Shown: positions 1-8,600 of the stretch, one piece after another | How positions within the stretch are numbered: position 1 is the first letter of the stretch | Layout: every line of letters begins with the position of its first letter | Assembly: GCA_039817415.1 (NCBI GenBank) | Contig: JBCBVV010000066.1 | Location: 1-32,540, forward strand | Reading direction: 5' to 3' | DNA length: 32,540 nucleotides | From: JALEFZ01 sp039817415 | GTDB lineage: Bacteria; Bacteroidota; Bacteroidia; J057 | Position numbers and translations under genes: made by a program | The notes under the pieces: generated by a model | The model's input: only the letters and a program-made list of their open reading frames with translations | Told to the model about the DNA's origin: nothing | The model's database searches: none

Positions 1-80
1 TTGCCCAAGGTGAAAGAATGACAAATAGGAGCAAAATGAACACAAAATGCTCCTATTTGTCATTCTTTCACCTTGGGCAA
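1..80. repeat. Perfect 33-bp inverted repeat at window start
   Basis: Bases 1-33 are the exact reverse complement of bases 48-80, separated by a 14-base spacer (34-47). The right arm reads as ordinary coding sequence of the acyltransferase that follows, with hydrophobic residues continuous with the rest of the protein. The left arm is therefore the extra copy. A perfect fold-back at the extreme start of a sequence is typical of a chimeric read or assembly end, although a genuine hairpin cannot be excluded from sequence alone. Confidence 0.9.
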
Positions 81-628
81 GGGTAGGTATGTATCCAGAA
101 AATGAACTTGGAGATCGCAATCATCTGGCGTATGTAGACTCAATTGCCTTTGGATGTATGGCTGCCATTGTCGCACACCGATATAAACTTCCGAATTGGC
201 TGTACCAAGCCTCCACTGCTGTCAGTCTTATCCTTCTCATCCTTGTCCTTTTCTTTAGAAAAACAGTTTACCAAGCTGGATGGGTAGACCTAGGGCTAAA
301 TGTGAGTGTTCTCTCCTTGGGCATCGCTTTGTTGTTGTTGAGGATACACCATCGATACCAGCAAGACAAACTAAAAGTCCCCTCTATTTTGTTTAGCCTA
401 AGTAGAATGGGGAGTTATAGCTACGAGATATACCTAAGCCACATGTTTGTGGTATTGCTTGGAGCTAAGATATTCCGTGCCAATGAATTGGGAGACAGTT
501 GGATCATTCCTTTTTCAGTAGTTATAGTAGGTCTATCCTATCAACTTGGTTCTCTTCTATACCATGTTTTTACCCAACCCGTTAATTTAAGGCTTCGACA
601 AATTTGGATGGAAAGGATGAATCAATAG
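47..628 (+). CDS. Acyltransferase 3 family protein, C-terminal part (5' truncated)
   Basis: This is the C-terminal half of an integral-membrane acyltransferase of the OafA/YrhL (acyltransferase-3) type, which transfers acetyl or other acyl groups to surface glycans or lipids. The visible part contains the family-typical segment RNHLAYVDSIAFGCMAAI, several hydrophobic helices, and the closing SYSYEIYLSHMFVVL motif near residues 124-138. Full-length members are about 340-400 residues, whereas only 193 codons are present. The in-frame ATG at 47 lies at the junction of the inverted repeat, has no ribosome binding site, and is preceded by an in-frame stop at 26-28 inside the left repeat arm. It is very unlikely to be the real start, and the true 5' part is lost to the contig end or rearrangement. 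Substrate unknown. Confidence 0.75.
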   Translation: MLLFVILSPWARVGMYPENELGDRNHLAYVDSIAFGCMAAIVAHRYKLPNWLYQASTAVSLILLILVLFFRKTVYQAGWVDLGLNVSVLSLGIALLLLRIHHRYQQDKLKVPSILFSLSRMGSYSYEIYLSHMFVVLLGAKIFRANELGDSWIIPFSVVIVGLSYQLGSLLYHVFTQPVNLRLRQIWMERMNQ

Positions 629-676
629 CTAGTGAAGAAGTTCTATACTCCCTTCCTCACCTTAATAAAAAAAGAC

Positions 677-705
677 TCCCGAAGCCTTCCCCAAGCGCTT
701 CGGGA
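677..705. terminator. Hairpin downstream of acyltransferase gene
   Basis: A 9-bp perfect stem (677-685 with 697-705, loop of 11) lies about 50 bases after the acyltransferase stop. No T-run follows on the plus strand. On the minus strand the stem is followed by three bases and then a run of seven T. It may serve as a weak plus-strand terminator or a second stop for minus-strand transcripts from the porter gene. Confidence 0.45.
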
Positions 706-829
706 TAATTAATAATCACAAAATCGCGTAGCGTGCGATACTGAATCCAATAACGGAATTATATATTTTATATTCAATAATTATATACATTATTTACCAT
801 TGGTTCGATTATATAATTTTATCAACCCT

Positions 830-864
830 CAAAAAAATCAGCAGGCTCACAAAAGCCTGCTGAT
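830..864 (-). terminator. Rho-independent terminator of the sugar porter gene
   Basis: An 11-bp perfect stem (837-847 with 854-864) with a 6-base loop is followed, on the minus strand, by seven consecutive T (A at 830-836). It sits about 30 bases beyond the stop codon of the minus-strand MFS gene. This is a textbook intrinsic terminator. Confidence 0.88.
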
Positions 865-892
865 ATTAATTTCCTATGTAAAAGGAAGGTAT

Positions 893-2296
893 TTACATCT
901 TTCCGTAGCGCTCCGCCCACACTGTTTCAATTTCTTCTAGTGTTTTTCCTTTGGTTTCCGGTACAAACCTCATGGTAATAATGATGGTGATTCCGATGAA
1001 GACCATGAAAATAAAATATGGGAGAGAACCATTCCAAAAGTCTCCTGTATTGGCAGAACTTTCTACCACAACTGGGAAGGACTGCGAAACCAAATAATTG
1101 GCAGCCCATTGAGCAGCTACTGCGATGGACATAGCTACAGATCTGATGGAATTAGGAAACATTTCAGAAAGAATAACCCATACTATTGGTCCCATGGACA
1201 TGGCAAATGAGCCAATAAACATCAGGATTCCAATAAGAGAAATGATTCCAACCTGCTGAAACATCAAGGTAAAGCCTAGCAAGGCGAATCCTACCATCAT
1301 GCCTATTGATCCAACGATTACAAGTGGCTTTCTACCCCATGCATCTACGGTGAACATAGCCAGAATGGTAAAGGCAACATTCGTTCCTGCCAACAATATC
1401 TGCTGGGCCAATACATCATCTTGCCCAAACCCTAGGGCCTTTTCAAAGATATCTGCCCCATAGTAAAGTACAGCATTGATTCCCGTAAATTGTTGCAAAA
1501 TAGATAGGACAGACCCAATCAATACAATTGGCAATACAGATCGCTTCAGGATATCACCCAAACCTACAGAGGTACCACTCTCCTCAGCCAGAGATGATTC
1601 GATTTGCATATATTCTTTCAAAGCAGCTTCTGCTCCGTGGAGATCAGAAAGGACCTTTTTGGATTCCTCTTCCTTCCCTTTCAGAGCTAGCCACCTTGGA
1701 CTTCTAGGTACAAAGAAAAGTAAGATCAAGAACAACAGGCAGGGTATCAATTCAGACCAAAACATCCATCTCCAACCGGTTTGAAGGTTATACTCCTCGC
1801 TTTGTCCTGCCCCGATATAATAAGTAGCCAGGAAAACAATGAAAAATCCCAAGACAATGGCCATTTGATAAACAGTCACCATCTTCCCTCGTATGTCTGC
1901 AGGGGATAATTCTGCGATATACATAGGGGCATTCATCGAGGCAATACCAATCCCTAAGCCCCCTATAATTCTGAAGATTACCAACATTTCGACTGTTTCT
2001 GGTACCATGGAAGGCAAACCAGAACCAAAGGCTGATAAGGTGAAAAGAATTCCTGCGATTATCATGGAAGTTTTTCTACCCAATCTTTTACTCATGGGAC
2101 CTGCAGCAATTGCCCCCACCAAACATCCTAACAAGGCACTTCCGACGACCCAACCTTTGGTAATCGCGTCCAGTTCAAAGTATTTGCTAAAATAAAATTG
2201 GGTGCCATTGATTACCCCTGTGTCATAGCCGAATAAGAATCCCCCAAGGGATGCCACCGCACTGACGAATATCAGGGTTCCGATTTTTCTATTCAT
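893..2296 (-). CDS. Sugar porter family MFS transporter (sugar:H+ symporter)
   Basis: This is a 467-residue, 12-helix major facilitator of the sugar porter family (TC 2.A.1.1, XylE/GalP-like), placed in the inner membrane and importing a monosaccharide with protons. Diagnostic motifs are all present: GGFLFGYDTGVI in helix 1 (about 18-29), GRKTSM in the first cytoplasmic loop, PMYIAELSPADIRGKMV after helix 4, PRSPRWL in the central loop (the usual PESPRWL with Glu to Arg), QQFTGINAVLYYG in helix 7, GRKPLV, and the C-terminal PETKGKTLEEIE. Length is normal for the family. The gene stands alone on the minus strand with its own terminator; the 230-base gap upstream should hold its promoter. The specific sugar cannot be read from sequence. 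A hexose or pentose is expected, and proximity to a uronate locus is only suggestive. Confidence 0.93.
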   Translation of the reverse strand: MNRKIGTLIFVSAVASLGGFLFGYDTGVINGTQFYFSKYFELDAITKGWVVGSALLGCLVGAIAAGPMSKRLGRKTSMIIAGILFTLSAFGSGLPSMVPETVEMLVIFRIIGGLGIGIASMNAPMYIAELSPADIRGKMVTVYQMAIVLGFFIVFLATYYIGAGQSEEYNLQTGWRWMFWSELIPCLLFLILLFFVPRSPRWLALKGKEEESKKVLSDLHGAEAALKEYMQIESSLAEESGTSVGLGDILKRSVLPIVLIGSVLSILQQFTGINAVLYYGADIFEKALGFGQDDVLAQQILLAGTNVAFTILAMFTVDAWGRKPLVIVGSIGMMVGFALLGFTLMFQQVGIISLIGILMFIGSFAMSMGPIVWVILSEMFPNSIRSVAMSIAVAAQWAANYLVSQSFPVVVESSANTGDFWNGSLPYFIFMVFIGITIIITMRFVPETKGKTLEEIETVWAERYGKM

Positions 2297-2528
2297 AGTA
2301 GCCTTGTTAGAAGTAGTAAGCGAACCATTTCCTTTAAAATGATTCTTATGGTTTTAATTGAATATGTAATTTCCTGAATTTCTTTGAAAGCTGAGGGGTT
2401 TCAAGCATTTATTTTGACCCATTTTCCAACATTTTTTTCGAATTCTTGAATAATTCTCTTTGGAAAGTAGGGAATTGCTACTTGGTTTTTCTGGATTCAA
2501 TTATATGTCCTCCACTTTTCAGGAATCT

Positions 2529-3971
2529 CTATTCTATCATGATCATTTCTACCCAAATCTTTTTATCTGTTTCGAGTTGAAGGATAAACCTTCCCCTTTG
2601 TAATCCACTCAGGTCTATTATCCATTCTGATTGTCCCATGTCGAATGTACCTGTTGAAAGCTTTCTACCGGCCAAATCCATAACTTTCCATTTCTCTATT
2701 TGATGGCTAACTGCCTTTTCTAGGTAGAGTACGCCTGCACTTGGATTGGGAAAAATCTTGGGTGCGTAGGAATCTCCTCCTTTATCTTTTGAGGTAAGCA
2801 ATGGTAAAAAACTAAGCATCTTGGCTGAAGACAAATCTGACCAATCACAAAAAATCAAATAAAACCTTCCATCTCTACCATACATCAAGGACTGATACTC
2901 GCCCGCTTGGCTATTGGCGAATGTTCCTGTATACAAGCTTACTGACTGAGAAAAAGTCTGGCCCTTATCGTTGGAGTAAGCATATTTTGTCTGGAAGGTA
3001 TCGTTCACCCTTTGATTATAAATTAGATGTATGATGCCATCATCAGTCATATACCCTTGCGCATAGGCCCCCATATCAATATGTTTAGATTCTTTTATTC
3101 CATTGAAAAAAGCATGGTAAATGATAGGCGAATCTTCTTGATGGGGTTTGTGTGAAAGAACCCCATAATGTTGGTAGGCAGGATGGGCAATAGGTTTGGT
3201 GATATGCGATTTTTCTCCACCAGGAATGGAAAATGAAGCTTTCTTAATCCAGCTATCCCCTTCCCTACCACTGGTGAAGACATGTATGACACTTGCGTCC
3301 TGATCACCTGAAGTAATCATTAAAGAATCTTGATAAGCCCAGTTGATATCAGGTCCAATGCTCTTCAGACTATTTTCTTCAATTGACTGTTCCATGGTCC
3401 AAGTCAATCCTCCATCTATCGAATTTTTGAAGTTAAGGGTGGATTTACTGATAAGGGGGAACCCAATAATATGGCTGTAAACAAGATATAGATGCCCATT
3501 TCCTCGGGCGATTAACTGAGGATAATCTGCAATTGAATCTTGAATGTGAGGGGTACTTCTAAGGCTCCAGCTATTTCCATCATCCAAAGAAACATATAAT
3601 TCTAAGTCTGCAGTCAAAGCAGCAATATTAGGATTCTCATTGACTCTCATGATGACGAGGTAAAAGTTTCCCAAAGAGTCTACCGCTAAAACGGGATCTG
3701 GAATTTCTTTATGGCCTGCCTTAGGTGTAATTGAGTCTATGAGTACCCACGATTGCCCTCTATCAGTAGACCGATGAACGAGAACACGGGTTTTAAAATC
3801 AGCAGCTCGCTCCATAGAAGCCACCACGAAGGTTCCGCTTATACTGGATTCTATACTTTCTAATTCAACGATTTGCCCTGTTCTGAGATTTGAAACCGCT
3901 TGCCCCATGGAACTTTTGGTTGAACATAATAGAAGGGGAAGTACGACCAACAAAAATGCTACCTGTTTCAT
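2529..3971 (-). CDS. Secreted Asp-box (sialidase-fold) protein with T9SS sorting domain
   Basis: This 480-residue exported protein has an N-terminal signal peptide (hydrophobic residues 4-17, cleavage near GQA at about 24). At least four Asp-box/BNR motifs of the SxDxGxxW type follow: STDRGQSW, SLDDGNSW, SIDGGLTW and SNDKGQTF. These mark a six-bladed sialidase-type beta-propeller. The last 75 or so residues, beginning APKIFPNPSAGVLYL, form a type A T9SS C-terminal domain, so the protein is exported across the outer membrane and anchored or released. I do not see the FRIP motif or a clear arginine triad of true sialidases, so enzymatic activity is uncertain; it may be a glycan-binding or structural propeller. 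It is divergent from the FAD oxidoreductase, sharing a 183-base intergenic region. Confidence 0.85.
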   Translation of the reverse strand: MKQVAFLLVVLPLLLCSTKSSMGQAVSNLRTGQIVELESIESSISGTFVVASMERAADFKTRVLVHRSTDRGQSWVLIDSITPKAGHKEIPDPVLAVDSLGNFYLVIMRVNENPNIAALTADLELYVSLDDGNSWSLRSTPHIQDSIADYPQLIARGNGHLYLVYSHIIGFPLISKSTLNFKNSIDGGLTWTMEQSIEENSLKSIGPDINWAYQDSLMITSGDQDASVIHVFTSGREGDSWIKKASFSIPGGEKSHITKPIAHPAYQHYGVLSHKPHQEDSPIIYHAFFNGIKESKHIDMGAYAQGYMTDDGIIHLIYNQRVNDTFQTKYAYSNDKGQTFSQSVSLYTGTFANSQAGEYQSLMYGRDGRFYLIFCDWSDLSSAKMLSFLPLLTSKDKGGDSYAPKIFPNPSAGVLYLEKAVSHQIEKWKVMDLAGRKLSTGTFDMGQSEWIIDLSGLQRGRFILQLETDKKIWVEMIMIE

Positions 3972-4154
3972 CTGTCCTTGAATAATAGTGATACCAAATA
4001 TTCAGATACAATTGAATCAAAATCCTGAAACATTTATTCTAAAAAATTAATTATTTTACAAAAGATAAATATTTAGCACATAGCCCGAAATTCGTTCTTT
4101 TGGATACTTATTCCATTTAAACACAAAATTGTAATCAGCACAATCCCTGAATTC

Positions 4155-5504
4155 ATGATGAAAAACCTTGCTATTCAACTAGCGAAGGAAGGCTTGCATG
4201 TTCACCTATGCCATGAAGAACTCCCTTCCCGAACTGTCATGCATAACCTAGACCACGATATCCCAAAGTTGGTCGTATGGCCCAAAAGCATACCCGAAGT
4301 TCAAAAAGCCCTTCAGCTTATTTCCCCTTTCAGAAAACTATATGATATTCCTGCTACCGTGGTATCCGGTGGACATGGTTATGATGGAGGAGCCATGTGC
4401 AAGGGTATTGTCATTGACATGCAATACATGAATGCGTGCACGATCCATCATCAAAAACTCATGGTACAGGCTGGCTGTGGCTTAAGGAAAGTCATTCAAG
4501 TACTCAAAGCGCATAATAGAGTTGTCCCACATGGAGATGCACTCACCGTCGCTGTAGGAGGACATTTTATCTCTGCAGGTTGGGATTTGGTCCTTACCCG
4601 GACCTTCGGGATAGGGTGCCAATTAGTCGAAGAAGCCACCTTTGTCCACTGGGACGGTAGCTTTGAATACGTTACCGAGCAATCTAATCCAGAACTCCTT
4701 CACCAAATCAGAGGTTCGTTCGGAGGATTTCGAGGCATTGTAACTGAACTATGTTTGCCCTCTTTTGAACTGCCCAATGAAACTCATCTGGCAAGTGTTC
4801 ATGTAGACCCCAGTATATTTCCACCTGATATTCTTGAAACCTCTTTTTATTTGCCTAAGGAAATCTCTTCTACTTTCCGATTTTATTTTCATCAGAATCG
4901 CCCACAATTTGAATGGGTTGTAGGAACACTTCTAGAGAAAGAAAAGACCTTGAACATCCTCGCAACCAAAATATCTCAGGAAGCATCCAAATTGGTTTCT
5001 CAACATTGGCGTTGCCATGATCTATTTGACGTGCGCATGTTACCCCTATTAGACAACACAAGAGATGACTTTGAAGCAATAGCTCAAATGACAACGGAAG
5101 AATTCGAAGCAGTTGCCATGAATTACTGGAAAAGGGATGTCTACCTACGAGAAATGAAGGTTGCCTACACGCAACAGCGGTCCTATTGGGTAGATATAGA
5201 ATCGTCAAATGATATTTTTCAGGATATTTTGGATTTCCTTGCCACCATACCAGCCTCTCTCCACCCTTATGTTTATGGAAATATTACCATTGGCGGAGGG
5301 ACATTTTGGGAGAATCGTGAGCGACTATCCATGCCGGTTGGAAAAGCTGTCATCCGCTTTGAGGTTCATTCTATGAAGAAAGAGGTTCACCATAGCTGTG
5401 CTCAAGAAATTGCAGATACATTCACCCAGATTTCAGAACCCTATTGGGAGAAAAAGTTAGCAGGGGCAGTTTACAGTGGGGACGAATTTGTGAGGGAGAG
5501 ATGA
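4155..5504 (+). CDS. FAD-binding oxidoreductase, PCMH/berberine-bridge-like, cytoplasmic
   Basis: This 449-residue protein has a vanillyl-alcohol-oxidase-type FAD-binding (FAD_binding_4) domain. LVVWPKSIPEVQKAL (about 39-53) matches the family's N-terminal P-P-loop strand. SGGHGYDGGA (71-80) holds the histidine (H74) that in relatives is covalently linked to FAD. VGGHFISAGWD follows near residue 134. The cysteine used for bicovalent FAD attachment in berberine-bridge enzymes is not visible before that VGGH, so attachment would be monocovalent at most. The usual Gly-rich stretch after GGH is altered. No signal peptide is seen, which points to a cytosolic oxidoreductase rather than the secreted plant or fungal form. 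The C-terminus is short compared with classical BBE domains. Substrate unknown; sugars, alcohols and alkaloid-like compounds are all possible. Confidence 0.8.
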   Translation: MMKNLAIQLAKEGLHVHLCHEELPSRTVMHNLDHDIPKLVVWPKSIPEVQKALQLISPFRKLYDIPATVVSGGHGYDGGAMCKGIVIDMQYMNACTIHHQKLMVQAGCGLRKVIQVLKAHNRVVPHGDALTVAVGGHFISAGWDLVLTRTFGIGCQLVEEATFVHWDGSFEYVTEQSNPELLHQIRGSFGGFRGIVTELCLPSFELPNETHLASVHVDPSIFPPDILETSFYLPKEISSTFRFYFHQNRPQFEWVVGTLLEKEKTLNILATKISQEASKLVSQHWRCHDLFDVRMLPLLDNTRDDFEAIAQMTTEEFEAVAMNYWKRDVYLREMKVAYTQQRSYWVDIESSNDIFQDILDFLATIPASLHPYVYGNITIGGGTFWENRERLSMPVGKAVIRFEVHSMKKEVHHSCAQEIADTFTQISEPYWEKKLAGAVYSGDEFVRER

Positions 5505-5510
5505 CTTAGT

Positions 5511-5551
5511 CAGGTAGCCCTATGCAGAAAAAAACTGTTTAGGGTTACCTG
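5511..5551 (+). terminator. Imperfect hairpin after the FAD oxidoreductase gene
   Basis: A 12-bp stem with one G-T pair (5511-5522 with 5540-5551) encloses an A-rich loop that contains a further CAG/CTG pairing. It starts just after the stop at 5504. There is no T-run on the plus strand, so it is only a terminator candidate. It could instead act as a leader structure for the downstream kinase gene, whose start codon is at 5629. Confidence 0.4.
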
Positions 5552-5613
5552 GATATGATTTGTTTGGTAGGATGAAAATGCAGATTTTAACCTTTGTACA
5601 AAGGGGTTGTGTG

Positions 5614-5620
5614 AAAGGAG
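5614..5620 (+). promoter_or_regulatory. Shine-Dalgarno-like AAAGGAG deciding the kinase start
   Basis: AAAGGAG at 5614-5620 lies 8 bases upstream of the ATG at 5629. That ATG opens a clean signal peptide. Earlier in-frame ATGs at 5560 and 5575 would prefix the signal peptide with a charged, Cys-containing extension, and the ATG at 5623 is too close to the site. Confidence 0.6.
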
Positions 5621-5628
5621 TCATGAAC

Positions 5629-8600
5629 ATGAAGGTCTGTTTCTTACCGTTTTTCTATTTGATGTTAATAGGTCTATTGGCCACGAATCAACATCTACAT
5701 GCACAATCTTTTCTCCAGCAAAAACATGAAATAGTACATAGTCCTTCCACTCAAGTTGAAAGAAAATTACAAACCTATCAATGGCTTACTTCATTCTACC
5801 TTGAGCCCTTTCTCCATAGGAGTACAAAAGATAGTAGCCTTTCTCATGCTAAGGCCTATCTCAAGCTAGCTCAGTCTTCTTCCAATACCTACCATCAAAG
5901 TCAGGCTTACCTCTTGTTTGGTCAGGCCTACTTCCTATCAGGGAAGAATGAGCTAGGAAGGACTTATTTGCAGAAGGCAGATAGCCTGAGTCAAAAGTCC
6001 GCATTTTCGGATATACAGCTTGCCTTACAACTCGCGCAGGGCAAGGCCTCATTAGCAGAAGGCGACAAGGAATCTGCGGGAAAGTATTTTCAGGAGGCTT
6101 TGGAGAACAGCCTTGCCGTACAAGATATAAACTCCTTAGCTACCCTCTATCCATCGTTGGCTCAATCTCTACCTTCCCCCCTTGATGAAGCGAGAACGGA
6201 AGAATATACTGCCTATTTGCAAAAGAGCCTTGACCTTAATTCCCTAGCACATGAATCTACAAAAGTACAACTTGCAAAGGCGTCCCTCCTTCTTTCCCAA
6301 CACTACCAGGAGGTAGGAGATGATTCCCTGGCTGAAGTATATTTTCAGCAGACATATGACTTTCTCATTCAAGTCCAATCCCCTGATTATCAATACAAAT
6401 GTCTCAGTCTTTACTGGCAATTAGAAAACCTTGCCTACGATAAAGGCCTGATTAAATTGGAAATCAAGTGCTTGGAAAAGATTCTAGCTATAGCACCAAC
6501 CTACAACTTGGATCAACTCAAAGCATCCGCCTTGTTCAATTTAGGTTTAAGTTATGAAAGCGAATTTAGCAAAGCGATCAGGTACTTACAGTGGTCAAGT
6601 TCGTTTGCCGATTCCATTCAAGACTACGAAAATCAGGCACTAGCCAGAAACAACCTTGGAAATTTTTACAGCAAAAATGAGGACGATGATCGAGCGCTGG
6701 CCTACTATTTAGAAGCTGATTCTATTTTAACGGCTGCTCTTGCTGATACCTTTATCAGTACAATCGGACGCAGTATTGTTATTTTATGTTATCCACTCCT
6801 AAATGCTGGGGATAAGTTTTTGAAAAAGGGATCCACTCAAGAGGCCAAAGAAAAGTACTTTCGCGCTTGGGGAATGACAAAAAAGTGGGGCGGTAGCTAT
6901 GACAAAGCCTATGTATTGGGTAGTGTTGTCCGATTTTTTCAGAAGGTTGGTCCACAGGATAGTGCCAGGTATTATCAAGATTGGCAAGAAGAGATACTTA
7001 ATTCGATTCCTACAGATCAGGTCGCCCCAGGTAGAGAGTTATTTATCAGACAGAACATTGCGAATGTCAAGTTAAAGAATGGAGATCCTTCATATGCCAT
7101 TCAAAAATACCTGCCTTTGTTTCTATCCTTTTCCAAGGGCGGCAATAAATATTCGGGGGTGATCAAAGATGGTTCATATCTCCTCTATCAGGCTTTTCGA
7201 TCAGCAGGAAAGAATGAAAAAGCCTTGGAGATGCTCGAATTGTATCAGGAGCTCAGCGATAGCTTAAGCAATGCAGCCAATCAACAAGCCACCATTCGCT
7301 TTGATTTTGAGCAAAAGGCCTTATTGGATAGCCTGGAAAACGTTCAGGAAAGGATTGAACTCAAGGAAGAATACGACCAACAGGTTCAAGTGCGTAATTA
7401 TGGAATTATGGGCTTGATTCTCCTGGTTGTGGGTGGACTGTTTTGGTACCGCTATCGTCGTGAGCAGCAACGCGCCGAGACGCAAGCGGCCGAACTTGCA
7501 GCAGCCGAACAACTTAACCAACGGCTTCAACAAGTAGATAAGTTGAAAGACCAGTTTTTGGCCAATACCTCCCACGAATTAAGAACCCCCCTCAACGGAA
7601 TCATTGGCATTTCTGAGGGCTTATTGGGGCAAGAGGTTAGCCACGAAGAACTTCAGCAAAACCTATCCATGGTGGTTTCATCAGGTAAACGTTTGGCCTC
7701 CTTGGTAAATGATTTACTTGACTTTTCTAGAATCAAACATGCGGACCTTACTCTTAGACAGCGGCCAACCGATCTTTTTTCCCTCGTAGATGTCGTTCTA
7801 CAGGTTTCCATCACCATGGCCCAAGGAAAAAACCTTCGATTGATAAACAAGGTTTCTAAGGAATTGCCTGCCGCATCAGCGGATGAGGACCGACTTTCAC
7901 AGGTGCTTTACAACCTCATAGGAAACGCCATCAAATTTACCGAAGAAGGTGAAGTAAGCGTCTATGCTGGAAAGGATGAAATCAAGGAATTAGGGATAAA
8001 GGGAGAACATGGAAAGTTACTTGTGGCTATTCAAGACAGTGGGATAGGAATTGCAGCAGATAAATTGGATGAGATTTTTGAGGAATTCACCCAAGCTGAT
8101 GGAAGCATTCAACGAGAATACGCAGGTACAGGCCTTGGACTGAGTATATCCCGACAGCTCATAGAAGAACATGGAGGAAATATGTGGGCCCAATCCACAT
8201 TGGGGAAAGGATCCATTTTCCTATTTACCCTTCCCATCACAAATGAACTTGTTGAGGCTACTCCCTATCAAGCCAAATTAACGCCTTTGGTCATACATGC
8301 TGAGAAGGAGGTAGACTTGGCCCCCCAAAGGAATTCAGCGGATCAAGTTCATCTGCTCATCGTAGATGACGAACCTATTAATCATCAAGTACTTAAAAAT
8401 CACTTAAGGAATACACCCTTCCATCTTCATTCTGCAATGAATGGCCAAGAGGCGTTGGACCTATTACAGCAACAGGATCAGCGAATGGACCTGATATTAC
8501 TGGATGTGATGATGCCCCGTATGTCAGGTTATGAAGTTGCCAAAAAGATTCGAGAACAATTCCTACCATCGGAACTTCCCATCATCCTGATTACAGCCAA

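Noticed and set aside
719..740. Short inverted repeat ATCGC/GCGAT as a regulatory site
   Set aside because: Only 5 bp arms in AT-rich sequence between two transcription ends; no support for function.
2529..3971. Calling the Asp-box protein a sialidase
   Set aside because: No FRIP motif or clear arginine triad; Asp boxes occur in many non-sialidase propellers.
5560..5628. Longer N-terminus for the kinase-cyclase
   Set aside because: It would disrupt the signal peptide, and the Shine-Dalgarno site favours 5629.
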